The notes under the pieces: generated by a model
What the model was told of the DNA's origin: nothing
The model's database searches: none
The model's input: the letters and a program-made list of their open reading frames with translations, nothing else
Part shown: in pieces, positions 15,349 through 23,485 of the stretch
How the letters are laid out: each line of letters starts with the position of its first letter
How positions within the stretch are numbered: position 1 is the stretch's first letter
Source: CAVUAN01 sp963739435
GTDB lineage: Bacteria > Acidobacteriota > Thermoanaerobaculia > UBA5066 > Gp7-AA6
Direction of reading: 5' to 3'
Assembly (NCBI GenBank): GCA_963739435.1
Contig: CAVUAN010000011.1
Coordinates: forward strand, 1-56,629
Length of the DNA stretch: 56,629 bases
Translations under genes and position numbers: made by a program

Positions 15349-16059
15349 CTAGCGCACGTGGAGCAGGGTTCGTTGCCAGCGGACCCGCCCGAAGAAGGCG
15401 GAGAGCCGCCGCAGCAATCCGCCGGACACCTCGGCTTCCGGCGGAACCGAGAAGTAGACCAGGATCGGCCTTCCCTTGACGTTTGCGGCCGGGACGGGTC
15501 CCCAGAAACGGCTGTCGTGGGAATCGTCGCGGTTGTCCCCGAGGGCAAAGAGGGCGCTTTCTGGCACGCGGGTCTCCGGCAGCTGGTCGCGCCTCCGGTA
15601 CGCATCCGGCAGCAGCGGATCGTCGGCCCGCACGAAGTCGTCGGAGTGGAACACGCGGGGCTCGCTCTGCCGCGCTTCGTTGACGAAGACCTCTTTGTCG
15701 CGGATCGAAACGACATCGCCGGGCAGGCCGACGACCCTTTTCACGAAGTCGCGCTCCGGGTCCTCGGGGTACTTGAAGACGAAGACATCGCCGCGGCGGA
15801 TGGGGCGGTACGGGAGGAGACCGGCCAGCGTCCCCAGGGCGTGCGGCGCATAGACGAACTTGTTGACGAGCAGGTGATCGCCGACGAGGACGGTCTTCTC
15901 CATGGAGGGCGTCGGCACCTCGAACGCCTGCACCAGGAATGTCCGGACGTAGAGCGCGAAGATCACCGCCACGCAGGCGGCTTCGAAGAGCTCGCCCGGC
16001 GCGCGGCGGCGCGCGGGCCTTGCCGCGCCTAGCGGACGATCGTGAACATCCGGTCCCAT
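15349..16059 (-). CDS. lepB: Signal peptidase I, second copy
   Basis: A 236-residue type I signal peptidase with an N-terminal membrane helix (LFEAACVAVIFALYVRTFLVQAF). Box B is VPTPSMEKTVLVGDHLLVNKF with the nucleophilic Ser, box D is FVKRVVGLPGD with the catalytic Lys, and box E is ALGDNRDDSHDSRFWGPV. It cleaves signal peptides at the outer face of the inner membrane. The chosen ATG (16059) overlaps the upstream lepB by 31 bp; no later start precedes the membrane helix, but its first residues are atypical. It lies in the lepA-lepB-lepB-DUF4845-like transcript. Confidence 0.92.
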   Translation of the reverse strand: MGPDVHDRPLGAARPARRRAPGELFEAACVAVIFALYVRTFLVQAFEVPTPSMEKTVLVGDHLLVNKFVYAPHALGTLAGLLPYRPIRRGDVFVFKYPEDPERDFVKRVVGLPGDVVSIRDKEVFVNEARQSEPRVFHSDDFVRADDPLLPDAYRRRDQLPETRVPESALFALGDNRDDSHDSRFWGPVPAANVKGRPILVYFSVPPEAEVSGGLLRRLSAFFGRVRWQRTLLHVR

Positions 16060-16748
16060 CGCGTCCGCGTGAAGAAATGAACCGCGACCCCGGCGAGCTG
16101 GCGGATCTTGTCCAGAGCGCCGCGCCAGACGTGCGAGTTGGGCTCGGCTTCGTAGGACCAGTACAGCAGCGAAAGGCGTCCGAAAACGTTCTCGCGCGGG
16201 ATCGGCCCCCAGAATCGGCTGTCGAGCGAGTTGTCGCGGTTGTCGCCCATTCCGAAGTAGTTGCCGGGCGGCACGCGGAACGGCCCGAACTCGTCGCGCG
16301 GGTCGTGGGGCGAGGGGTCGTGGGGCATGTGCTGGACCTGCGGCCCGTCGGCCGGCTTTCCGTCGATCTGGAGGGCGCCGCCCCGGACCTCGAGCGTGTC
16401 TCCGGCCAGTCCCACCGCGCGCTTGACGAGGACGTTGCCCGGGTTGATGTCGTCGCCGGGCTTCTTGAAGATGATGATGTCGCCGCGGCGGATGTCGCGG
16501 TACGGAAGGATCTTTGCGAGCGCCGGCTTGTGCGGCGCATAGGCGAACTTGTTTACGAGGAAATGGTCGCCGACGAGGATCGTGCGCTCCATCGAACCGG
16601 TGGGAACCTGGTAGGTCTGGACGATGAACGTCCGAACGAAGAGAACGAAGACACCGGCCACCAACAGTGACTCGTACCACTCCCGCGAGGGGGAGTGGCG
16701 CACGGCGTCGTCGCCGGCCTGGGGCCCCGACGGATTTGGGCTGCTCAT
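16029..16748 (-). CDS. lepB: Signal peptidase I, first copy
   Basis: A 239-residue type I signal peptidase. A membrane helix (SLLVAGVFVLFVRTFIVQTY) precedes VPTGSMERTILVGDHFLVNKF, which holds the catalytic Ser. LVKRAVGLAGD contains the catalytic Lys, and FGMGDNRDNSLDSRFWGP is box E. An insert of about 25 residues between boxes D and E (DPSPHDPRDEFGPF) distinguishes it from the second copy. Its ATG overlaps the lepA stop as ATGA, so translation is probably coupled. The two LepB proteins may divide substrates, since they differ in length and insert. Confidence 0.94.
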   Translation of the reverse strand: MSSPNPSGPQAGDDAVRHSPSREWYESLLVAGVFVLFVRTFIVQTYQVPTGSMERTILVGDHFLVNKFAYAPHKPALAKILPYRDIRRGDIIIFKKPGDDINPGNVLVKRAVGLAGDTLEVRGGALQIDGKPADGPQVQHMPHDPSPHDPRDEFGPFRVPPGNYFGMGDNRDNSLDSRFWGPIPRENVFGRLSLLYWSYEAEPNSHVWRGALDKIRQLAGVAVHFFTRTRWDRMFTIVR

Positions 16749-18544
16749 TCGACTTTCAAAACGGCGAGGAAAGCGTCCTGCGGGATGTCCACGCGGCCGA
16801 CCCTCTTCATCCGTTTCTTTCCCTCCTTCTGCTTCTCGAGAAGTTTGCGCTTTCGCGTGATGTCGCCGCCGTAGCACTTGGCGATCACGTTTTTTCGGAT
16901 CGCCCCGACCGTTTCGCGGGCGATGATCTTCGCGCCGATGGCGGCCTGGATCACCACCTCGAACATCTGCCGGGGGATGATTTCTTTCATTTTAGCCGCC
17001 AGGAGCCTCCCTTTGACCTGCGACTCCTCCCGGTGGACGATCAGGGAGAGCGCGTCCACCGGCTCCCCATTGACCAGGATGTCGAGCTTGACGAGGTCCC
17101 CCTCGCGGTACTCGATGAACTCGTAGTCGAAGGAGGCATAGCCCTTGGAGATCGATTTCAGCTTGTCGTAGAAGTCGAGTACGACCTCGTTCAAGGGGAA
17201 CTCGTAGGTCAGGACGACGCGGTTGGAAGCGAGATACTCCATCGACTTCTGGACGCCCCGGCGGTCCTCGCAAAGCTTGAGGAGCCCGCCCAGAAAGTCG
17301 TCGCGGGTGATGATCGTCGAGGAAATGTAGGGCTCCTCCATGCGCGCGATCCGGTCGGGCGTGGGCAGGTGGTTCGGGTTGGCGATGTCGAGCACCTCGC
17401 CCTTCGTCGTCGTGACGTGGTAATTGACGCCGGGTGCCGTCGTGATGAGGTTCAGGTTGAATTCACGCTCCAGGCGCTCCTGGACGATCTCCATGTGGAG
17501 GAGGCCGAGGAAACCGCAGCGGAAGCCGAATCCGAGCGCGGTCGAGTTCTCCGGCTCGAAGGTGAACGAGGCGTCGTTCAAGCGCAGCTTCTCCATGGCG
17601 TCGCGCAAGTTGGCATAGTCGTCGGCATCGGTTGGAAAGAGGCCGGCAAAGACCATGGGCTTGGCCTCGGCGAAACCCTCGAGGGGTTCTTCGGTCGGCC
17701 GGTTGAGCTCCGTGATCGTGTCGCCGATGCGCGTCGTGTGGAGGTCCTTGATGTTGGCCCAGAGGAAGCCGACCTCGCCGACAGACAGCGACTCGACCTG
17801 CTTGCGCTCCGGGGCGAAGATGCCGACTTCCTCGACCTCGGCCGTCAGGCCCGTGCCCATGGCGCGGATCTTCATTCGACCCGAGACCGTGCCGTCCAGG
17901 ATCCGCACGAGCGAGGTGACGCCGCGGTAGGGGTCGTACCAGGAGTCGAAGAGCAGGGCCTTCAAGGGGGCCTGCGGGTCGCCCTGAGGCGGTGGCACGT
18001 CGCGGACGATGCGCTCGAGCAGCTCCTCGATGCCGATGCCCATCTTGGCGGAGGTCAAGACCGCGTCGTGCGCCGGAATGCCGACGACCTGCTCGATCTG
18101 CTCCCTTGCGCGCTCGGGCTCGGCCGATGGCAAGTCGATCTTGTTGATGACCGGCACGATTGTGAGGTTGTTGTGAACGGCGAGGTAGGCGTTGGCGAGC
18201 GTCTGCGCTTCGACTCCCTGGGTCGCGTCCACGACGAGAACGGCGCCCTCGCAGGCGGCGAGCGACCGGGAGACCTCGTAGGAGAAATCCACGTGGCCCG
18301 GCGTGTCGATGAGGTTCAAGGTGTAGGTCTGGCCGTCCCTGGCAAGGTAGAGAAGGGTGACCGAGCGGGCCTTGATCGTGATGCCGCGCTCTTTCTCGAG
18401 GTCCATGTCGTCGAGCATCTGGGCATGCATGTCGCGGTCCGAGACCGCTCCGCACTGCTGCAGGATGCGGTCGGACAACGTGGTCTTCCCGTGGTCGATG
18501 TGCGCCACGATGGAGAAATTGCGGATGAGCTTCGGGTCGGGCAT
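16745..18544 (-). CDS. lepA: Elongation factor 4 (back-translocating GTPase)
   Basis: A 599-residue LepA. It has the G1 loop AHIDHGKTTLSDR, switch I with ERGITIKARSVTL, DTPGHVDFSYEV (G3) and NKIDLPSAEPER (G4). The family's C-terminal domain ends with GGDITRKRKLLEKQKEGKKRMKRVG, the diagnostic LepA tail. It binds stalled or mis-translocated ribosomes and promotes back-translocation. ATG 18544 gives the standard N-terminus (MPDPKLIRNFSIVAH). A TAAGAT box lies just upstream of the start. It heads the lepA-lepB-lepB operon; lepA-lepB linkage is widespread in bacteria. Confidence 0.97.
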   Translation of the reverse strand: MPDPKLIRNFSIVAHIDHGKTTLSDRILQQCGAVSDRDMHAQMLDDMDLEKERGITIKARSVTLLYLARDGQTYTLNLIDTPGHVDFSYEVSRSLAACEGAVLVVDATQGVEAQTLANAYLAVHNNLTIVPVINKIDLPSAEPERAREQIEQVVGIPAHDAVLTSAKMGIGIEELLERIVRDVPPPQGDPQAPLKALLFDSWYDPYRGVTSLVRILDGTVSGRMKIRAMGTGLTAEVEEVGIFAPERKQVESLSVGEVGFLWANIKDLHTTRIGDTITELNRPTEEPLEGFAEAKPMVFAGLFPTDADDYANLRDAMEKLRLNDASFTFEPENSTALGFGFRCGFLGLLHMEIVQERLEREFNLNLITTAPGVNYHVTTTKGEVLDIANPNHLPTPDRIARMEEPYISSTIITRDDFLGGLLKLCEDRRGVQKSMEYLASNRVVLTYEFPLNEVVLDFYDKLKSISKGYASFDYEFIEYREGDLVKLDILVNGEPVDALSLIVHREESQVKGRLLAAKMKEIIPRQMFEVVIQAAIGAKIIARETVGAIRKNVIAKCYGGDITRKRKLLEKQKEGKKRMKRVGRVDIPQDAFLAVLKVE

Positions 18545-18693
18545 GAACGAACGGGTGATCTTACTTGAAGACGGGCCAACCGGGGGTGTTCGGGGTCGAC
18601 CGGAGGTTGCGGGGGGCAAGAATCAGGAAACATTTTGATCACGGCGGGCTCTCTGCTGGGAGAGAATCCCGGCAGCGAAAGGAAGGAGAATCT

Positions 18694-19587
18694 ATGAAGG
18701 CACGAACGGGAGGCTTCTCGGTCATCCTCGGGGTTGGATTGCTTGCGGTGTCCGCAGCCGTTGCGACCGCTCAACAGCCGGGCATCACGAAAACCACGCA
18801 AACGGGACAGCCGGAGACGTCGACGAGCACGCGCGTCGTCCATGCCACCGTCGTCAGCGTGAGCGGAAACAAGGTCGTCGGCGTAGACGCCGCTGGCAAA
18901 GCCACGGAGTACACGATCCCGGACGGCTTCCGGTTCCAGTTCGAAGGAAAAGACATCGGCGTCACTGACCTCAAGCCCGGAATGAGCGTGACGGCCAAGA
19001 TCACCACGACGACCACCACGACACCCGTGTACGTGACGGAGATCAGAACGGGCAAGGTCCTCGCGGTCGCAGGGACCAGCGTCATCATCCGAGGGCCGCA
19101 AGGGAATCGCGTGTTCACGAACAAGGACGCGGAGAAACGGAATGCCCGGATCATGAAGGATGGCCAGCAGGTCTCGTTGAGCGACCTGCGCGTCGGCGAC
19201 AACGTCTCGGCCACGATCGTCACGGACGAGCCGCCAAAGGTCGCATCCGAGCGCGAGGTCGAGGCCATGGCCCACGCGGCGCCCCAGGCCGCTGCGGCTC
19301 CGGCCAGTGCTCCCGCTCCTGCTCCTGCTCCTGCGGCTGTTCCCGCCGCTGCCCCCGCGGAGGCCCCCGCCGCGGCATCCTCGAAGGCCCCCGCCGCTGC
19401 TGCTGCCCCCGCGGATACCTCCGCCGCCCCCACGGCCCCGCCCGCAGCCCCGGCCGCGGCTCCGGCAGCTGCTCCGGCTGCGGAATCGCCCGCGCCGGCA
19501 AGCGGGTTTCCGACCTGGGCCATCTTGATTCTGCTGCTGATCGTGATCCTGGTCATCGTATTGATGCTCCGACGCAAAAAGTCCTGA
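18694..19587 (+). CDS. Exported protein with Ala/Pro-rich linker and C-terminal anchor
   Basis: A 297-residue protein with a signal peptide (VILGVGLLAVSAAVATAQQ) and a strong GGAAGGAG ribosome binding site before ATG 18694. Residues about 45-185 contain two small beta repeats, VVHATVVSVSGNKVVGVDAAGK and then VTEIRTGKVLAVAGTSVIIRG, each followed by a DL(K/R)(P/V)G segment. About 80 residues of Ala/Pro-rich low-complexity linker follow. A final membrane helix (WAILILLLIVILVIVLML) ends in RRKKS, which orients the C-terminus to the cytoplasm. The mature domain is therefore displayed outside the membrane on a flexible stalk. The function is unknown. It is divergent from lepA. Confidence 0.83.
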   Translation: MKARTGGFSVILGVGLLAVSAAVATAQQPGITKTTQTGQPETSTSTRVVHATVVSVSGNKVVGVDAAGKATEYTIPDGFRFQFEGKDIGVTDLKPGMSVTAKITTTTTTTPVYVTEIRTGKVLAVAGTSVIIRGPQGNRVFTNKDAEKRNARIMKDGQQVSLSDLRVGDNVSATIVTDEPPKVASEREVEAMAHAAPQAAAAPASAPAPAPAPAAVPAAAPAEAPAAASSKAPAAAAAPADTSAAPTAPPAAPAAAPAAAPAAESPAPASGFPTWAILILLLIVILVIVLMLRRKKS

Positions 19588-19614
19588 CGTCGAGCGTCTT
19601 CACGGACGGCAGTG

Positions 19615-19638
19615 CCGCCGGCCCCTCGGGGCCGGCGG
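19615..19638. terminator. GC-rich hairpin, likely transcription end
   Basis: Two 11-bp arms (CCGCCGGCCCC and its complement) are separated by TC, forming a very stable stem 27 bp after the stop of the anchored protein. Shorter complementary arms flank it. There is no T tract, so it may act as a stabiliser or a non-classical terminator. Confidence 0.5.
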
Positions 19639-19690
19639 TCCGCGCCGTCGCTAACGTCCGGTTTCGAATGAGCCATCGCATGGCGTACTG

Positions 19691-21251
19691 ATGCGGACAT
19701 CATTCCTGGTGCGCGCCGCCTCCTTGCTCGTCGCGGCGCTGGCGTTGGGCGGATGCGCCTCCCTTCCCCCGCTGGACGGGCGAACTCCGTCGAAGGCTCT
19801 CACCGAAACCGCGGACACGACACTCGGCAAGGCGGTGAGTGCGGCCGACCCGGGCCGGGAGGACCAGAGCGGGATCTACGCGCTCCCGCAGGGCAAGGAC
19901 GCTTTTGCCGCCCGGGTCGTGCTCGCGCGCGCGGCGGAGCGGTCGCTCGACGTGCAGTACTACATCTGGCATTCCGACATCACCGGGTTCCTCCTGCTCG
20001 GGGAGCTCTGGGATGCCGCCGAGCGCGGCGTGCGCGTGCGGTTGCTGCTCGACGACAACGGCACGGTGGGGCTGGACCCCGACCTCGCCGCATTCGACAG
20101 CCACCCCAACATCGAGGTTCGCCTCTACAACCCGTACGCCAACCGCGGCTTCAAGGCGCTCGGCTACCTCACCCATTTCAACCGGCTGAACCATCGGATG
20201 CACAACAAGTCCTTCACCGCGGACACGCAGCTCACGATCGTGGGGGGCCGCAACGTCGGCGACGAGTATTTCGGCGCCGGCGAGGCGACGAACTTCGTGG
20301 ACCTCGATGTCGTGGCGGCGGGGCGCGTCGCGGGTGAAGTCGCCGGGGAATTCGACCTCTACTGGAACAGCGGCTCCGCGTATCCGGCCGACTGGATCGT
20401 GGGCAAGCCCGCTCCGGATGGCGTAACGGCACTGAAGGCCCGTCTTGCCGCCGTTCGCTCGTCTCCCGAAGCCGTCGAGTACATCGAGGCCGTTCGGGAG
20501 ACCCGGCTGGTCGATTCCCTGCTCGCGCACGAGCTTCGATTCGATTGGTCGCGCGTACAGCTCCTCTACGACCCGCCGGGAAAGACGCTGGGAGAGGCGG
20601 AGAAGGCAGATTTCCTGCTGCCCGATTTGAAGCGCGCGATCGGAGAGCCCAAACGAGAGCTCGACATCGTGTCTCCGTATTTCGTGCCGGGGAAGACGGG
20701 TACGAAGACTCTTTCCGCCTACCCCGAGAGCGGGATCAAGCTGCGCATCGTCACCAACTCACTTGCGTCGACGGATGTCGACGCGGTCCATGCCGGGTAC
20801 GCAAAGAGCCGCGAGGCGCTCCTGCGAGCCGGCACCCGGCTCTACGAACTCAAGCCCGACGCCGTCGAGAGCCAGCGCTCCGTCGGCCGGCCACCCGACA
20901 CGAGACGCCGGCGGTTCCTCCGCGGGTCTGCACGGGAAGACCTTCTCGGTCGACCGGAGCCGCGTCTTCGTCGGATCGTTCAACCTGGATCCGCGCTCGG
21001 CAAACCTGAATACCGAGATGGGGGTCATGATCGAAGACCCGCGGCTCGCCGACGCCGTCTCCGACTGGGTGGATCGGGCGCCGCAGACCGAGGCGTACGA
21101 GGTCATCCTGACCCCGGATGGTTGCGGGCTCGAGTGGATCGAGATGACCAGCCAGGGGGAGATTCGATACCACACGGAACCGAAGGTCGGCTTCTTCAAG
21201 CGGCTTTTCGTCAAGATCCTCGGCTGGCTCCCGATCGACTGGATGCTCTGA
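19691..21251 (+). CDS. Phospholipase D-family lipoprotein, cardiolipin-synthase-like (frameshifted)
   Basis: A PLD-superfamily lipoprotein (519 residues after correction). The signal peptide ends in LALGG-Cys, a good lipobox. The first HKD motif is HNKSFTAD followed by GGRNVGDEYF. The second is HGKTFSVD followed by GSFNLDPRS, the typical pair of the large YmdC/ClsC-like subgroup. The two halves lie in different frames: one extra base near 20869-20878 must be removed. The conserved second motif in the shifted frame argues for a consensus error. Unlike the PLD protein at 3662-4942, both motifs keep the Lys. It probably makes or remodels phospholipids at the membrane. Confidence 0.88.
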
Positions 21252-21261
21252 CACCGCCGCG

Positions 21262-21289
21262 AAGTCCAAAGTCCAAAGTCCAAGGTCCA
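21262..21289. repeat. Four 7-bp tandem repeats (AAGTCCA)
   Basis: Three exact AAGTCCA units are followed by AGGTCCA and a degenerate fifth copy. The array lies 10 bp after the PLD stop and 27 bp before the tsaD stop, between convergent genes. Confidence 0.8.
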
Positions 21290-21316
21290 AAGGGGACTGA
21301 CGGGGGTTCGGGGGCG

Positions 21317-22369
21317 CTATCCACCCCCGAGCGGCCAGCGCGAGCGCGCGGGAGAGGGCGGTGCCGCCGGTCCGTCGCGGCGCAAGCGCAGGAGGCCGGC
21401 CCAGGCGATCATCGCGGCGTTGTCTCCGGTCAATGCCCGGTCGGCCAGCAGCACCGGAACGGCGCGATCCTGCCCCCAGCGCGAGAGGGTCGAGCGCAGC
21501 TCCGAGTTGGCTGCGACGCCGCCCGAAAGGGCGATGCAGCGAATCCCTTCCTGCGCGTGGACGTCGTCGATGCGCTCGAGAAGGGCCGTCACGATCGCCC
21601 GTTGGAACGAGGCGAAGAGGTCGGCGAGGCCGGCAGGAAGGTTGTCGGGATCGAGCTGCTCTCCGGTAACGCCCCGGCGCTCGAACTCGCGCAGCATCGC
21701 GGTCTTGAGTCCTGAGAAGGAGAAATCGCGCGTGCCGCCGGAGACGCGGCCGACGGGCAAGGACACGCGCGACCCGTCTCCCCGCGCTGCAATCCGGTCG
21801 ACGACGGGTCCGCCGGGATAGGGAAGCCCCGCCCGGCGCGCCACCTTGTCGAAGGCTTCGCCGGGCGCGTCGTCGCGCGTGCGGGCGAGCGGCACGACCC
21901 GCCTCGCTTCGACCCGCACGAGCTCGGCGTGCCCTCCGGAGACAACGAGGCCATGGAAGGGATACGTCACATCGCGCGCCGGGGCGCCGCCCGAGACGAG
22001 GAAGGGGGAAAAGAGGTGCCCCTCGAGGTGATTGACCGAGACGAGGGGAACTTCGCGGGCGAAGGCGAGGGCCTGGCCGGCCGAGAGCCCGACGAGCAGC
22101 GCGCCGATCAGTCCCGGCCCGGCCGTTGCGGCGATGAGGTCGATGGCCTCGAGCGCCACGCCCGCATCGGCCAGAGCCTTTTCGAACGTCGCGGGCAGGT
22201 TGGTCAGATGCGCCCGCGCGGCCACCTCGGGCACGACCCCGCCGTAGAGGGCATGTGCCGCCGCCTGCGAGGCGATGACGTTCGAGAGGATGCGCCCCTC
22301 GCCGTCGATCACCGCGACCGACGTCTCGTCACACGAGGTTTCGATGCCCAGAACGAGGAATTGATTCAT
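21317..22369 (-). CDS. tsaD: tRNA N6-adenosine threonylcarbamoyltransferase
   Basis: TsaD transfers the threonylcarbamoyl group to A37 of ANN-decoding tRNAs. The 350-residue protein has LGIETSCDETSVAV at the start and VNHLEGHLFSP, whose two His bind the metal. VVSGGHAELV, FSFSGLKTA, ALSGGVAANSELR and the final metal ligand region LTGDNAAMIAWAG are also present. The start at 22369 is canonical. The first codons lie at the edge of the octamer repeat region (22360-22455), which separates it from the upstream mtnA on the same strand. Confidence 0.97.
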   Translation of the reverse strand: MNQFLVLGIETSCDETSVAVIDGEGRILSNVIASQAAAHALYGGVVPEVAARAHLTNLPATFEKALADAGVALEAIDLIAATAGPGLIGALLVGLSAGQALAFAREVPLVSVNHLEGHLFSPFLVSGGAPARDVTYPFHGLVVSGGHAELVRVEARRVVPLARTRDDAPGEAFDKVARRAGLPYPGGPVVDRIAARGDGSRVSLPVGRVSGGTRDFSFSGLKTAMLREFERRGVTGEQLDPDNLPAGLADLFASFQRAIVTALLERIDDVHAQEGIRCIALSGGVAANSELRSTLSRWGQDRAVPVLLADRALTGDNAAMIAWAGLLRLRRDGPAAPPSPARSRWPLGGG

Positions 22370-22455
22370 CGAAGAATTGAATCATTGAATCATTGAGTCA
22401 TTGATCCATTGCCTGCCCCAATGAACCAATGAACCAATGAATCAATGAATCAATC
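22360..22455. repeat. Two 8-bp tandem arrays in inverted orientation
   Basis: Left array: ATTGAATC-type octamers from 22376 (two exact, then ATTGAGTC and ATTGATCC), with an outlying ATTGATTC at 22360 inside tsaD. Right array: three exact CCAATGAA units from 22418, then TCAATGAA and TCAATC. The right array is roughly the reverse complement of the left, so the RNA can fold into a long imperfect hairpin. The mtnA stop (22450-22452) and the tsaD start both fall inside the repeats. Confidence 0.75.
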
Positions 22456-23485
22456 CCCCCTTGCAGCGGCCGCGAGGCTTACAGAATACGGCTGCCGGCA
22501 AACGCCCTGATCCGTGATGATGGCCGTGATGTAGCGGGCCGGCGTGACGTCGAAGGCGGGGTGGCGGTAGGCGACGCCCTCGGGCGCGATGCGGACGCCC
22601 CCGATGACGCGAGGCTTCCGCGGACGAGCGCTCTTCGATCGGGATCGACGCGCCGTCGGCGCAGGCGAGATCGACGGTCGTCGTGGGCGCGGCAACGTAG
22701 AACGGCACGCCGTTCTCTTTCGCCAGCACCGCCAGCGTGTAGGTGCCGATCTTGTTGGCGGTGTCGCCGTTGGCGGCGATCCGGTCGGCGCCGACGATCA
22801 CGGCGGAAATACCGCCCCGCGAGAGGTAGTGGCCGGCCATGCCGTCGGTCAGGAGCTCGACCGGAATCCCGTCCCTGTCCAGCTCCCAGGCGGTCAGGCG
22901 GGCGCCCTGGAGGAAGGGCCGGGTCTCATCCGCCAGAACGCGGATCGCCTTGCCCGCCTCGACGGCGGCCCGCACGACGCCCAGAGCGGTGCCGTAGCCG
23001 GCCGTGGCGAGCGCGCCGGCGTTGCAGTGCGTGAGCACCGTCGCGTCCTGCGAAAGGAGCTCGGCGCCGAAGCGGCCGATGCGGCGGCAGGCCTCGATGT
23101 CTTCGGCCGCGATCGCGTCGGCTTCGGAAATCAGGGCTGCTTCGATCGCCGCGTCCGATCCCGAGGCCTCTCGTTCGAAGCGGGCCGCCATGCGCGTCAA
23201 GGCCGCGAAGAGATTGACGGCGGTGGGGCGGGTGGCCGAGAGCAGACGGCGCGCGACCTCGAATCGTTCGCGGGCGGGGGCGGGCGCGCCACTGCGCAGC
23301 GCGAAGGCCGCGCCATACGCCGCGGCGACACCGATGGCCGGCGCGCCGCGCACGGCCATGTCGCGGATTGCGACCGCCACCTCTGGCGCCTTCTCGATCT
23401 CGAGCCACACTTCTCGCCCGGGCAGGAGCCGCTGGTCGAGCAGCCGGAGGATTCGGCCCTCGCGGTAGAGCGGCCGGAACGTCAC
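22450..23485 (-). CDS. mtnA: S-methyl-5-thioribose-1-phosphate isomerase (frameshifted)
   Basis: MtnA isomerises methylthioribose 1-phosphate in methionine salvage. Family signatures are IRDMAVRGAPAIGVAAAYG, THCNAGALATAGYGTALG with the catalytic Cys, and SAVIVGADRIAANGDTANKIGTY with the catalytic Asp. After SIPIEERS the frame shifts; VIGGVRIAPEGVAYRHPAFDVTP continues in another frame. One extra base near 22622-22628 explains this and gives 344 residues. The GTG start at 23485 overlaps the ggt stop as GTGA, indicating coupling. The stop codon lies inside the octamer repeat. It probably shares a transcript with ggt. Confidence 0.93.

Noticed and set aside
22360..22455. Short CRISPR-like array
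   Set aside because: Units are 7-8 bp without spacers, and no cas genes are present.
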